64,000 nt of DNA from 38-11 sp964539975 (lineage in GTDB: Bacteria > Bacillota > Clostridia > Tissierellales > Dethiosulfatibacteraceae), in NCBI GenBank assembly GCA_964539975.1, contig CAZIKK010000002.1:1-64000 (forward strand), read 5' to 3'. The notes under the pieces were generated by a model. That model did no database searches. It was not told the origin of the DNA and saw only the letters and a list, made by a program, of their open reading frames with translations. The position numbers were made by a program, and so were the translations under genes. Position 1 is the stretch's first letter. Every line of letters starts with the position of its first letter. Positions 15,735 through 24,662 of the stretch are shown piece after piece.

Positions 15735-16928
15735 ATGATCAATCGTGTGATACTAATCGTATTGGACAGTGTTGGTGTTGGTGCTATGCCAGATGCCCAC
15801 TTGTATGGAGATGAAGGTAGCAATACGTTGCTTAATATTTACCGAACACTTGATGGTTTTAAATTGGAAAATCTTGAGGAATTTGGACTGTCACATATTG
15901 AAGGCTTACAAGAAATCCGATACAACGATGTGTCACCTAAAGGAGCCTACGGTAGAATAGCTGAACTTTCCCCAGGAAAAGACACCACTACCGGGCATTG
16001 GGAAATTGCTGGCATCGTTCTTGAACAAGCTTTTCCCACTTATCCAAATGGTTTTCCAAAGGAAGTCATGGATGCTTTTACATCCATAACGGGTAAAGGT
16101 TATATAGGAAACAAAGCGGCATCCGGCACGGTTATCATAGAAGAACTTGGCGAACAGCATATGAAAACGGGAAAAGTAATTGTGTATACTTCAGCTGATA
16201 GCGTTTTTCAGATTGCAGCCCATGAAGACATCGTCCCATTGGAGACGCTTTATTCCATTTGTGAACAAGCGCGAGAGATTCTACAGGGAAAACATGCCGT
16301 TGGCAGAGTCATTGCACGGCCTTTCATTGGAACTCCTGGAGATTTCAAACGTACTTCTAATCGAAAGGATTTTTCTTTGAAGCCCTTAGAAAAAACTATG
16401 CTGGATTACATTTCTGAATCAGATATGGAAGTGGTAGCCATTGGCAAAATCGAAGATATTTTCGTGGGGCAAGGCATTACTAAAAGCATTCATACTAAAA
16501 ATAATGCAGATGGTATTCAAGCAACACTAGATGCCATTTCAGAAAACAACAAAGGGTTAATTTTTACAAACCTTGTTGATTTTGATATGCACTTTGGACA
16601 TAGAAATGACGTAGATGGCTATGGCAAGGCACTTGAATATTTTGACCAAAAACTTCCAGATATTGTTGAAGCTTTAAAACCTGATGATTTGTTGATAATG
16701 ACAGCTGATCATGGGTGTGACCCCACAACCAGCAGTACGGACCATTCAAGGGAATATGTGCCTTTGCTGATTTTTAACCCGAGAATTAAACCAAAGGATT
16801 TGTCTACATTGAAAGGTTTCAACGTGATTTCAAAAACCATTTTGGATTTTTTAGGCATCCCTAATGAAATTGGAAACACTAGTTTGAGGCCCTTGTTAAC
16901 GGAGGATTCCAACCGTGAGAGCTTATGA
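15735..16928 (+). CDS. deoB: Phosphopentomutase
   Basis: 397-aa alkaline-phosphatase-superfamily enzyme interconverting (deoxy)ribose 1- and 5-phosphate. Metal-site motifs: ILIVLDSVGVGAMPDA near the N-terminus, GKDTTTGHWEIAG with the phosphorylated Thr, DFDMHFGHRNDV and TADHGCDPTTSSTDHSREYVPLL. AAGGAGGAAG ribosome site. It overlaps the nucleoside phosphorylase gene by 14 nt, so the two salvage enzymes are translationally coupled. Confidence 0.97.
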   Translation: MINRVILIVLDSVGVGAMPDAHLYGDEGSNTLLNIYRTLDGFKLENLEEFGLSHIEGLQEIRYNDVSPKGAYGRIAELSPGKDTTTGHWEIAGIVLEQAFPTYPNGFPKEVMDAFTSITGKGYIGNKAASGTVIIEELGEQHMKTGKVIVYTSADSVFQIAAHEDIVPLETLYSICEQAREILQGKHAVGRVIARPFIGTPGDFKRTSNRKDFSLKPLEKTMLDYISESDMEVVAIGKIEDIFVGQGITKSIHTKNNADGIQATLDAISENNKGLIFTNLVDFDMHFGHRNDVDGYGKALEYFDQKLPDIVEALKPDDLLIMTADHGCDPTTSSTDHSREYVPLLIFNPRIKPKDLSTLKGFNVISKTILDFLGIPNEIGNTSLRPLLTEDSNRESL

Positions 16929-18246
16929 TATCATACAAGATAAGAAAGTAGGTAAGAAATTATCAGAAGAAGCCCTGTCTTTTCTCATAAATGGGTATAT
17001 GACCAATCAAATCCCAGACTACCAAATGTCCGCTTTTCTAATGGCTGTTTATTTTAAAGGGATGGACGAAGAGGAGACGGCTTGGTTGACTAAAACGATG
17101 GTTGCTTCAGGTGGTACGATCAATTTATCTTCTATTACTGGTTTAACCGTGGATAAACACAGCACCGGTGGAGTGGGAGACAAGACGTCCTTAGTTTTAC
17201 TGCCTTTAATGGCTGCTTGTGATCTTAAGGTGTCAAAACTGTCAGGGAGAGGTTTGGGACACACGGGTGGCACTATCGACAAATTGGAAAGCATCCCTGG
17301 ATTTCAAGTCGATATAGATATGAATTCATTATTAAGACAAGTTAATGATATTGGCTTAGCTATTTCTGGACAATCCAAAAATCTTGTTCCTGCAGACAAA
17401 CTCTTGTATGCTTTAAGAGATGTAACAGCCACTGTTGATAGCTTACCTCTGATAGCCAGTTCGATCATGTCCAAAAAAATCGCTTCTGGTGCGGAATATA
17501 TTCTTTTAGATGTGAAAGTTGGCTCAGGTGCCTTCATGAAAGACGTTTCCCATGCTGTTGAATTAGGGGAAAGAATGATCCGCATTGGTGAATCTTTCAA
17601 TCGCAAGGTAAGCGTGGTGTTGACGAATATGTCTGAACCTCTTGGTTATGCTGTTGGCAACTCTTTAGAAGTTGTTGAATCTATTCATACCTTGCAAGGA
17701 AAAGGCCCAAAGGATTTAGAAGAGCTTTGCCTCACCCTAAATGCGGCTATGCTTCAACTCACTGGCAAAATAAACGATTTAGAAGATGGTATCAATGAAA
17801 GCCGCAAATTATTATCCTCTTTTGCACCGCTGGAAAAATTCAAGGCTTTTGTCGAAGCACAAAAGGGAGACCTTGCTTATGTGAACGATCCAGGATTGTT
17901 TGCTCGAGCTAAACACGCATACACTATCAAAAGCCATCGTAGTGGCTATATCCAATCTCTCGATGCTGAAAAAATAGGACTATGTGCTTTAGCAACTGGA
18001 GCTGGCAGAGAAACAAAAACTTCTTCAATAGATTATCGTGCTGGGATTATTTTAAATAAGAAGGTTGGGGATCCTGTTCAGACAGGAGACTCTTTGGCCA
18101 CCATTTTCACAAACAAGGATGATTTAGAAAACGATCTTATTAAATCTTTTCATGATACCGTCACTTATAGTGATCATCACGTATCAAAAAATCAAATCAT
18201 TATCGGTTTAGTAGATAACAAAGGCTTTTCCGATATGAGAAAGTAG
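16915..18246 (+). CDS. pdp: Pyrimidine-nucleoside phosphorylase
   Basis: 443 aa. Signature SGRGLGHTGGTIDKLESIPGF, phosphate-binding KHSTGGVGDKTSL and the substrate loop LRDVTATVDSLPLIASSIMSKK. Splits uridine, thymidine or deoxyuridine with phosphate, giving the sugar phosphate used by DeoB. GTG start at 16915 with GGAGG at 16901-16905. The C-terminal PYNP domain (about residues 350-440) is present. In spore-formers dacF and spoIIA genes often follow; here scpA follows directly. Confidence 0.96.
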   Translation: MRAYDIIQDKKVGKKLSEEALSFLINGYMTNQIPDYQMSAFLMAVYFKGMDEEETAWLTKTMVASGGTINLSSITGLTVDKHSTGGVGDKTSLVLLPLMAACDLKVSKLSGRGLGHTGGTIDKLESIPGFQVDIDMNSLLRQVNDIGLAISGQSKNLVPADKLLYALRDVTATVDSLPLIASSIMSKKIASGAEYILLDVKVGSGAFMKDVSHAVELGERMIRIGESFNRKVSVVLTNMSEPLGYAVGNSLEVVESIHTLQGKGPKDLEELCLTLNAAMLQLTGKINDLEDGINESRKLLSSFAPLEKFKAFVEAQKGDLAYVNDPGLFARAKHAYTIKSHRSGYIQSLDAEKIGLCALATGAGRETKTSSIDYRAGIILNKKVGDPVQTGDSLATIFTNKDDLENDLIKSFHDTVTYSDHHVSKNQIIIGLVDNKGFSDMRK

Positions 18247-18255
18247 GGATGTCCA

Positions 18256-18963
18256 TTGTCGTACATTATTCAGATCAATAAGTTCCATGGGCCATTCGAT
18301 TTGTTGTTTTATTTGATCGAAACAAATGAAGTCAATATTTACGATATTCCCATTGCAGAAATCACAGAGCAATATATTGCTTATTTAGATGTGCTGCAAG
18401 AATTTGACATGGCTGTAGCCAGTGAATTTGTCCTTATGGCAGCCACATTAATTGAGATCAAATCCAAGCTATTGTTGCCTAGCAAAGAGAAGAAGGAAGA
18501 TCCTCGAGAGGAACTAGTCAATCAATTGCTGGCCTATAAGCTTTATAAGCAAGGTGCTGAAGCACTGCAAATCTCTGAAAATAAAGAAAGCCTGTTTATT
18601 GGTAAACCTGCTGAAGATATTCAAATTGAAGAAACAGTCAGCGAACAATTATCTTTTGAGTCGATCAGTGCTTATGATCTTTTGTATGCACTAAAGGGCT
18701 TATTGAAAAAACACCCATTTGAACCACAAGATGATTTGATTAGAATTGAAAAAGAAGAATACTCTATCAATGATTGTATCCTATTAATCAGTGAAAAACT
18801 TCAGCTGTTACAACGCATCAATTTGATAGACATCATTACCATTCACAACACGAAATCATTCGTGATCACCGTTTTTTTGAGTATATTGGAGATGTCCAGA
18901 CTCACTAATATTCAGCTTGTCCAGGACAAGTTGTTCGGAGATATTTACATACAAAAAGCATAA
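18256..18963 (+). CDS. scpA: Segregation and condensation protein A
   Basis: 235-aa kleisin subunit of SMC-ScpAB. The N-terminus KFHGPFDLLFYLIETNEVNIYDIPIAEITEQY is the conserved SMC-neck-binding part; EFVLMAATLIEIKSKLLLP and the C-terminal winged helix (FLSILEMSRLTNIQLVQDKLFGDIYI) are also typical. TTG start at 18256 with AGGGA upstream. The ATG at 18249 is out of frame. scpB follows after 10 bp. Confidence 0.95.
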   Translation: MSYIIQINKFHGPFDLLFYLIETNEVNIYDIPIAEITEQYIAYLDVLQEFDMAVASEFVLMAATLIEIKSKLLLPSKEKKEDPREELVNQLLAYKLYKQGAEALQISENKESLFIGKPAEDIQIEETVSEQLSFESISAYDLLYALKGLLKKHPFEPQDDLIRIEKEEYSINDCILLISEKLQLLQRINLIDIITIHNTKSFVITVFLSILEMSRLTNIQLVQDKLFGDIYIQKA

Positions 18964-18973
18964 GGTGGAATCA

Positions 18974-19522
18974 ATGGATTTAGATTTGATGAAAAGTAGA
19001 ATTGAAAGCATCCTCTTCGCTTGGGGGGAGCCTTTAAAACTTGATGAACTAGCAAAAATACTAAATTTAAAAAAACATACTGTCCGAGACATACTGAATG
19101 AAATGTCTCAATCTTATTTGTGTCCTTCAAGAGGTATCTTGTTGAAACAATTCGGTGACACCTATCAGTTAAAAACAAAAGATTCAAACTATGATCAGGT
19201 AGCCGTTTTATTTAAGACCAATCGAAGAAACAGTCTTTCTTCGTCGGCATTGGAAGCTTTATCTATTATTGCCTATAAACAGCCGGTAACGAAAATTGAG
19301 ATCGACATGATAAGGGGCGTAAAGTCGGATTATATATTAAAAACTCTATTAGACAAAGAATTGATCAGAATAACAGGCAAAATGGATAAACCAGGAAAAC
19401 CCAGTCTCTATGGAACAACCGATCAATTCCTTGCTTATTTTGGTTTGGGTTCATTAGAAGAATTGCCCACTCTAAACATAGATGAAAAGCTAACGAGCCT
19501 AGAAAAACGAAAGGACTCATAA
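18974..19522 (+). CDS. scpB: Segregation and condensation protein B
   Basis: 182 aa, tandem winged helices: SRIESILFAWGEPLKLDELAKIL and SSALEALSIIAYKQPVTKIEIDMIRGVKSDYILKTLLDKELI, followed by GKPSLYGTTDQFLAYFGL. Binds ScpA in the condensin complex. Start at 18974 is preceded by AAGGTGG; earlier in-frame codons lie inside scpA. rluB follows after one base, without the dacB/spmA/spmB genes often found between them. Confidence 0.95.
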   Translation: MDLDLMKSRIESILFAWGEPLKLDELAKILNLKKHTVRDILNEMSQSYLCPSRGILLKQFGDTYQLKTKDSNYDQVAVLFKTNRRNSLSSSALEALSIIAYKQPVTKIEIDMIRGVKSDYILKTLLDKELIRITGKMDKPGKPSLYGTTDQFLAYFGLGSLEELPTLNIDEKLTSLEKRKDS

Positions 19523-19523
19523 A

Positions 19524-20240
19524 ATGACGACTATGCGATTAAACAAATATATCAGCCATACCGGCCTGACTTCAAGAAGAAAAGCCGATGAATTAATCTT
19601 TGAAGGAAAAGTGTCCGTCAATGGAAAAGTTGTGATGGAACCAGGATTTCAAGTTAATCTTTCAAATGACCAAGTGGAAGTAGACCATAAAACGGTTGCC
19701 CTTGAATCTGAAAATGTATACATCATGCTAAACAAGCCGATTCGTTACATTACCAGTGTGAAAGATCAGTTTGATAGACCTTCCGTATTGGATTTGGTCA
19801 AGGTTCCTCAGAGAGTATATCCTGTGGGTAGATTGGATTATGATTCTCAGGGGCTTTTATTGTTGACAAACGACGGTGAGATGACTTATGCGCTAACCCA
19901 TCCAAAACATGATATTGAGAAGACTTATCACGTCAAGGTGAAGGGCACAGTGGAAGACTCTGTGATCGATAAATTGACAAAAGGGATTTATATCGATAGT
20001 CAACGCACCAAACCCTGCCGCATTAAAAGAATAGATGAAACTCATCAAAAAACAGAGTTGCAAGTGACCATCTCCGAGGGACGGAATCGTCAAATCAGAA
20101 AAATGTTTGAACATTTTCATTTACGGGTTACTTTTTTACAACGTATAACCATTGGCAACTTGCACTTAGGAGAGTTGGGGATTGGACAATGGCGTTATTT
20201 GACTGAAGAAGAAGTCCAAAATTTGAGAAGGTTGCTATGA
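19524..20240 (+). CDS. rluB: Ribosomal large-subunit pseudouridine synthase B
   Basis: 238 aa: N-terminal S4 domain (RLNKYISHTGLTSRRKADELIFEGKVSVNG) and RsuA-type catalytic domain with GRLDYDSQGLLLLTNDG (catalytic Asp) and ISEGRNRQIRKMFEH. Modifies helix 89-93 region uridines of 23S rRNA in its family. It overlaps mnmM by 4 nt. Confidence 0.94.
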   Translation: MTTMRLNKYISHTGLTSRRKADELIFEGKVSVNGKVVMEPGFQVNLSNDQVEVDHKTVALESENVYIMLNKPIRYITSVKDQFDRPSVLDLVKVPQRVYPVGRLDYDSQGLLLLTNDGEMTYALTHPKHDIEKTYHVKVKGTVEDSVIDKLTKGIYIDSQRTKPCRIKRIDETHQKTELQVTISEGRNRQIRKMFEHFHLRVTFLQRITIGNLHLGELGIGQWRYLTEEEVQNLRRLL

Positions 20241-20812
20241 GTATCAGTGTTTTTAGTATTGTGCAATATTGTCATTTTTTAATTCCCTATCTTTTGAAGG
20301 AAGGACGTGTGGTTGTAGACGCAACTTGCGGTAACGGACACGACTCCTTATTTTTATGCAATTTAATGCAAGGCAAAGGTTTTCTGTATTCATTTGATGT
20401 CCAAGAAAGCGCTTTATCCCATGCTAAACATCGGATTGAGAAAGGCTGTCCCTACTCAAATTACAAACTCATCAACGATTCTCACGACAAGATTCACTAT
20501 TATATTGACGAATCAATCTCATTGGCTGTCTACAATTTAGGTTATTTGCCAGGTGGCAATCCCAATTTAACTACCAAACCTGAAACAACCATTGCATCCC
20601 TCCGAATTATCTTGAATAGGCTTGAAAAAGGGGGTTATGTTCTAATTGCCGCTTACATAGGCCATGATAACGGACAAGAACGTGACTATTTGTACCATTT
20701 TCTGAAATCTTTAGACTCGTCTGAATACAGAGTAGCCAATCATCGAATTATAAATATAGATAATTATCCACCTGAGTTATTTATTATAAAAAAAATGCAT
20801 GCAACAAAATAA
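20237..20812 (+). CDS. mnmM: tRNA mnm5s2U34 methyltransferase (YtqB/MnmM type)
   Basis: 191-aa class I SAM methyltransferase: motif I VVDATCGNGHDSLFLC, and the family hallmark YNLGYLPGGNP. Members of the YtqB family were shown to be MnmM, completing the 5-methylaminomethyl group on U34 of tRNAs in Gram-positives. Start ATG overlaps the rluB stop. The last codons lie in a terminator hairpin. Confidence 0.88.
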   Translation: MSISVFSIVQYCHFLIPYLLKEGRVVVDATCGNGHDSLFLCNLMQGKGFLYSFDVQESALSHAKHRIEKGCPYSNYKLINDSHDKIHYYIDESISLAVYNLGYLPGGNPNLTTKPETTIASLRIILNRLEKGGYVLIAAYIGHDNGQERDYLYHFLKSLDSSEYRVANHRIINIDNYPPELFIIKKMHATK

Positions 20813-20829
20813 TTGATGCATGCATTTTT
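20791..20829 (+). terminator. Terminator overlapping mnmM end
   Basis: Perfect 13-bp stem AAAAATGCATGCA / TGCATGCATTTTT (20791-20803, 20817-20829) with a 13-nt loop and T tract; the mnmM stop codon is in the loop. Confidence 0.85.
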
Positions 20830-20853
20830 GTATTGATTGACCCCTTTCAACCT

Positions 20854-20909
20854 TGAAAACACAGGATATCTGCAACAAATGATGCCTCTCTTGCATTTGT
20901 GTGTTTTCA
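20854..20909. promoter_or_regulatory. Nested inverted repeats upstream of kor operon
   Basis: Outer arms TGAAAACACA (20854-20863) and TGTGTTTTCA (20900-20909) are perfect complements; inside lie ACAAATG (20875-20881) and CATTTGT (20894-20900), sharing one base with the outer arm. It sits just upstream of the kor promoter, so it could be an operator or folded element. Function unknown. Confidence 0.5.
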
Positions 20910-20920
20910 TGAATTGATTC

Positions 20921-20949
20921 TTGCAAAACATTGTCGGCTTTGGTATCAT
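20921..20949 (+). promoter_or_regulatory. Promoter of kor operon
   Basis: TTGCAA (20921-20926), 17 bp, extended -10 TGGTATCAT (TATCAT 20944-20949). About 40 bp before the first gene. Confidence 0.75.
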
Positions 20950-20989
20950 GGTCATGAAATCATTTGTACGAAATCTTAGGAGGTTCATT

Positions 20990-21196
20990 ATGGGGGCACC
21001 CAAAGTGGTGACAACAAAAAAAGAATGGTGCAAAGGATGTGGCATCTGTGTCGCGTTTTGCCCAAAGAATGTATTGGAGTTGAATCATGGTATTATTGAC
21101 ATTGCACGACCTGATGATTGCATCCGATGTGGTCAGTGTGAGCTGAGATGTCCGGATTTTGCGATTTTTCTCAAGGAGGTACCGGGAAATGAGTAA
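20990..21196 (+). CDS. korD: 2-oxoacid:ferredoxin oxidoreductase delta (ferredoxin) subunit
   Basis: 68-aa protein with two 4Fe-4S motifs: CKGCGICVAFCPKNVL and CIRCGQCELRCPDFAI. It carries electrons from the thiamine-diphosphate site of KorAB to free ferredoxin. Start at 20990 has AGGAGG upstream. It overlaps korA by 8 nt. First gene of a delta-alpha-beta-gamma operon, the order common in anaerobic Clostridia. Confidence 0.92.
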   Translation: MGAPKVVTTKKEWCKGCGICVAFCPKNVLELNHGIIDIARPDDCIRCGQCELRCPDFAIFLKEVPGNE

Positions 21197-22325
21197 GACC
21201 TATAAATTGCTTCAGGGGAATGAGGCATGTGTTGAAGGCGCTATCGCAGCCGGGATGGTTTTTTATGCCGGTTACCCTATCACACCATCCACAGAAATTG
21301 CTGAGATTGCTTCACAAAAACTACCCGCCATAGGTGGTCATTTTATTCAAATGGAAGATGAAATCGCTGGAATGGCAGCGACCTTAGGTGGTGCTTTAGC
21401 TGGCAAGAAATCTATGACAGCTACTAGCGGTCCTGGTTTTTCATTAAAGCAAGAAAATTTAGGGTTTGGATGTATCGCAGAAATTCCATGTGTCGTCGTT
21501 AATGTCCAAAGAGGTGGGCCTAGCACAGGGTTGCCCACATCACCCGCACAAGGCGATATCATGCAGGCAAAATGGGGAACACATGGTGATCATCCAGTCA
21601 TCGCATTGTATCCGAATTCCGTACAGGAAATATACGATGTGACCATTACTGCATTCAATTTAGCCGAAAAGTTTAGAACACCTGTTATTTTGTTATTAGA
21701 TGAAATTATTGGTCACATGCGTGAAAAAGTCGATTTGTCTTCTAAGGAAAGTATCCCTATAGTTGACCGAAAAAGACCTACCTGTCCACCCGCCGAATAT
21801 CTACCTTACAAAGCTGATGATGATATGATTCCTGCAATGGCTGATTTTGGTAGCGGCTATAAATACCATGTGACGGGTCTGATGCATGATGTTACTGGAT
21901 TCCCAAGCAATAACTCTGATGTTTCTTTAGATCTAATGAACCGTCTTATCAACAAAATAGATTGTAACAAGGATGAAATTATCCGTTATGAGTCCTTTAT
22001 GCTTGAAGATGCTGAAGTTGCTTTTGTCGCCTTTGGCGCTACTTCAAGAGCCACCAAAGAGGTGGTTATCCGACTTCGAAGTGAAGGTGTAAAAGCTGGA
22101 CTTTTTAGACCTATCACCATTTGGCCTCTAGCAGAATCCCAGTTGAAGGAGCTTTCGGAGAATGTTGATCAGATTATTGTTGCGGAAATGAATATGGGTC
22201 AGTACTTCTATGAAGTCCAACGAGTAGCCTGCAAAAATAGTTCTGTTTCTTTTTACGGCCGTTATGATGGTCAACCTTTAAATCCAGATGAATTGTATGA
22301 CTACACAAAGGAGGTACTGTCATGA
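21189..22325 (+). CDS. korA: 2-oxoacid:ferredoxin oxidoreductase alpha subunit
   Basis: 378 aa. GNEACVEGAIAAGMVFYAGYPITPSTEIAE and TSGPGFSLKQENLGF are hallmark motifs of the pyrimidine-binding alpha chain; VVNVQRGGPSTGLPT follows. With KorB it oxidatively decarboxylates a 2-oxoacid (2-oxoglutarate or a branched-chain oxoacid; not decidable by eye) to acyl-CoA. Start at 21189, with AAGGAGG ~9 nt upstream; the in-frame codon at 21159 lies inside korD. Confidence 0.92.
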   Translation: MSKTYKLLQGNEACVEGAIAAGMVFYAGYPITPSTEIAEIASQKLPAIGGHFIQMEDEIAGMAATLGGALAGKKSMTATSGPGFSLKQENLGFGCIAEIPCVVVNVQRGGPSTGLPTSPAQGDIMQAKWGTHGDHPVIALYPNSVQEIYDVTITAFNLAEKFRTPVILLLDEIIGHMREKVDLSSKESIPIVDRKRPTCPPAEYLPYKADDDMIPAMADFGSGYKYHVTGLMHDVTGFPSNNSDVSLDLMNRLINKIDCNKDEIIRYESFMLEDAEVAFVAFGATSRATKEVVIRLRSEGVKAGLFRPITIWPLAESQLKELSENVDQIIVAEMNMGQYFYEVQRVACKNSSVSFYGRYDGQPLNPDELYDYTKEVLS

Positions 22326-23143
22326 CAACTAGTCAATTGGTTCACCAGTACTTTAGAGAAGAAAAACTACCTCACATTTGGTGTCCTGGTTGTGGACATG
22401 GTATCATCATGCATGCAGTTATCCGGGCCATTGATAACTTAAAAGTTGACACCGACAAATTGTGTATCGTTTCAGGTATCGGTTGCTCTTCAAGAGCTTC
22501 AGGCTACATGAATTTCAATACCTTGCACACGACTCATGGTAGGGCATTGGCCTTTGCAACTGGTTTGAAAATGGCGAATCCAGAATTGGAAGTCTTGGTA
22601 TTGACTGGAGATGGCGATGCCTCTGCTATCGGTGGGAATCATTTGATTCATGCTGCTAGAAGAAATATCGATATTACAACCATCGCTTTCAACAATAATA
22701 TTTATGGTATGACAGGTGGGCAGTACTCTCCAACAACTTGTTCAGGAGATTATGGAACCACCGCGCCTTACGGAAATATTGATAAGCCCTTTGATCTATG
22801 TAACCTTGCTCAATCAGCTGGAGCATCTTATGTAGCACGATCTACAGCTTATTATGCTAAGCAGCTTACTGGTTTCATTGAAAATGCAATCAAGAATAAA
22901 GGATTCTCTTTTGTAGAGGCTGTCAGCTCTTGTCCCACCTATTATGGAAGAAAAAACCGCAAAGGAGATGCAGTTGCCATGTTACAACACCTAAAAGAGG
23001 GGTTTGTTGACATTAAGATTGCTGAGAAAAAGCCGGAATTAGCTGAGTCTAAAATTCTGATGGGCGAATTCCATAATGAACCAGAAGAAGAATACACAGA
23101 CCGATATCAACAAATTATCGATCTTTTGTCAAAGGAGAAATAG
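22322..23143 (+). CDS. korB: 2-oxoacid:ferredoxin oxidoreductase beta subunit
   Basis: 273 aa. Thiamine-diphosphate subunit: HIWCPGCGHGI, SGIGCSSRASGYMNF, and the GDGDASAIGGNHLIHAARRN cofactor motif with NNNIYGMTGGQYSPTT. It overlaps korA by 4 nt (ATGA type). Cytoplasmic. Confidence 0.93.
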   Translation: MTTSQLVHQYFREEKLPHIWCPGCGHGIIMHAVIRAIDNLKVDTDKLCIVSGIGCSSRASGYMNFNTLHTTHGRALAFATGLKMANPELEVLVLTGDGDASAIGGNHLIHAARRNIDITTIAFNNNIYGMTGGQYSPTTCSGDYGTTAPYGNIDKPFDLCNLAQSAGASYVARSTAYYAKQLTGFIENAIKNKGFSFVEAVSSCPTYYGRKNRKGDAVAMLQHLKEGFVDIKIAEKKPELAESKILMGEFHNEPEEEYTDRYQQIIDLLSKEK

Positions 23144-23144
23144 C

Positions 23145-23672
23145 ATGCCAAAAAAGTATGAAATCAGATTATCAGGTTCCGGTGGACAAGGTTTGATTCT
23201 AGCTGGCATTATTCTGGCTGATGCCAGCATCTATCAAGGAATCAACGCCATACAATCTCAATCTTATGGCCCAGAAGCTCGAGGGGGCGCCAGTAAAGCA
23301 GAAGTGATTATCAGCGAATCAGACATCCATTATCCAAAAGTACAAGAATGTGACTTATTGCTTTGTTTGACTCAAAAATCATACGATCAATATATTGCAT
23401 CCTTGAAGAATGATGGTATACTGATAGTAGATGACTCTATACGCTTAAAAAACACAAAGCCTGGAAAAACCTATCGGCTACCTATTCTCAACATTGCTTA
23501 TGAGGAGATGAAAAAGCCTATGGTTGCCAATATTGTATCCTTAGGTGTTATCAGCAGAGTCATTGACATTATTGACGAGGCTTATATATTAAAAGCTGTT
23601 CAGAAGAGAGTCCCTCCAGGAACAGAAGCAACCAACGAAACGGCTTTTTATAAAGGTGCCTCGCTCATCTAA
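23145..23672 (+). CDS. korC: 2-oxoacid:ferredoxin oxidoreductase gamma subunit
   Basis: 175 aa. RLSGSGGQGLILAGIILADA and QSYGPEARGGASKAEVIIS are diagnostic of the gamma subunit, which helps bind CoA. Start at 23145 is right after the korB stop, with AAAGGAGAAA upstream; an in-frame codon at 23076 lies inside korB. Confidence 0.93.
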   Translation: MPKKYEIRLSGSGGQGLILAGIILADASIYQGINAIQSQSYGPEARGGASKAEVIISESDIHYPKVQECDLLLCLTQKSYDQYIASLKNDGILIVDDSIRLKNTKPGKTYRLPILNIAYEEMKKPMVANIVSLGVISRVIDIIDEAYILKAVQKRVPPGTEATNETAFYKGASLI

Positions 23673-23686
23673 AAAAAGGTGGACTC

Positions 23687-24577
23687 ATGGGCTTTAGATC
23701 AAATGAAGATTTAACTAAAATTATTCAAGACAAATATCCATCATTTAGTAAAGGGCAAAAAGCGATTGCTAAGTTTATTACCGAACATTATGATCGAGCT
23801 GCTTTTATGACTGCAGCGAAAATCGGAAAAACCGTTGATGTAAGCGAATCAACAGTAGTAAGATTTGCAACTACTTTAGGGTTTGATGGTTATCCAGATC
23901 TACAACGGGCTCTACAGGTCATGATTAAAAACAAACTGACTACCGTACAACGCATCTCTCTCGAAGAAGAGCCAGAGGACTCTGAAGAATTCATTAAAAA
24001 AGTTATGAAGAATGAGCTTCATTCTCTTAGAACTTATATGGAAGAGTTGGATCAAAATAAATTGAATGAAGCGGCAGATCTGATTTTAAAAGCAAAAAAA
24101 ATCTACATTCTTGGTATGCGTGTTTCCTATACCTTGTCGCTATATTTGGGTTTCTATCTAGATGTCATTCTAGAAAACGTAAAAATCATCAATCAGAATG
24201 CCAATTCTGTTTTTGAACAACTTGTAAGAATTGGAGAAGATGACTTGTTCATTGTCATCAGCTATCCTCGTTATTCAAGACAAACCATGGAAGCCGTGAG
24301 GTTTGCAATGGAGCGCAAGGCAAAAGTAATTGCTATTACCGATACGGAGTCTTCTCCTTACTACGACGTGGCTGACATCTCTCTTCTCGGAAAAAGCAAT
24401 ATGGTGTCGTTTGTGGATTCACTGGTCACACCAATGGCTGTTATCAACTCGTTAATCGTGAGTGTGGGCATGAAAGAGAAAGACGATATCCTAAAATATT
24501 TTGATCTTTTGGAAGATGTTTGGAATCGCTATAGCATTTACAACAAAACTTTCGAACAAATGCAAAAAGACCGGTGA
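23687..24577 (+). CDS. MurR/RpiR family transcriptional regulator
   Basis: 296 aa. HTH_6 DNA-binding domain (residues ~1-80, with AKIGKTVDVSESTVVRFATTLGFDGYPDLQRAL) and SIS phosphosugar-binding domain (~120-265, IYILGMRVSYTLSLYL ... FIVISYPRYSRQTMEAV). Family members sense sugar phosphates. It follows korC by 14 bp, so it is probably co-transcribed and may control the oxidoreductase or an unlinked sugar pathway (inference). Confidence 0.9.
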   Translation: MGFRSNEDLTKIIQDKYPSFSKGQKAIAKFITEHYDRAAFMTAAKIGKTVDVSESTVVRFATTLGFDGYPDLQRALQVMIKNKLTTVQRISLEEEPEDSEEFIKKVMKNELHSLRTYMEELDQNKLNEAADLILKAKKIYILGMRVSYTLSLYLGFYLDVILENVKIINQNANSVFEQLVRIGEDDLFIVISYPRYSRQTMEAVRFAMERKAKVIAITDTESSPYYDVADISLLGKSNMVSFVDSLVTPMAVINSLIVSVGMKEKDDILKYFDLLEDVWNRYSIYNKTFEQMQKDR

Positions 24578-24589
24578 GAGCCGGTTTTT
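24570..24589 (+). terminator. Rho-independent terminator
   Basis: ACCGG / CCGGT stem with a TGAGAG loop, then TTTT. It overlaps the end of the MurR/RpiR-type gene. Confidence 0.75.
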
Positions 24590-24618
24590 CATTTGGTCCG
24601 GCTTTTGTTTTATTTTTG

Positions 24619-24647
24619 TTGTTTTAATGACTTATTTATAATATAAT
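24619..24647 (+). promoter_or_regulatory. Promoter of aroH operon
   Basis: TTGTTT (24619-24624), 17 bp, TATAAT (24642-24647); start codon 16 bp downstream. Confidence 0.7.
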
Positions 24648-24662
24648 GTTAAAGGTGATTTT

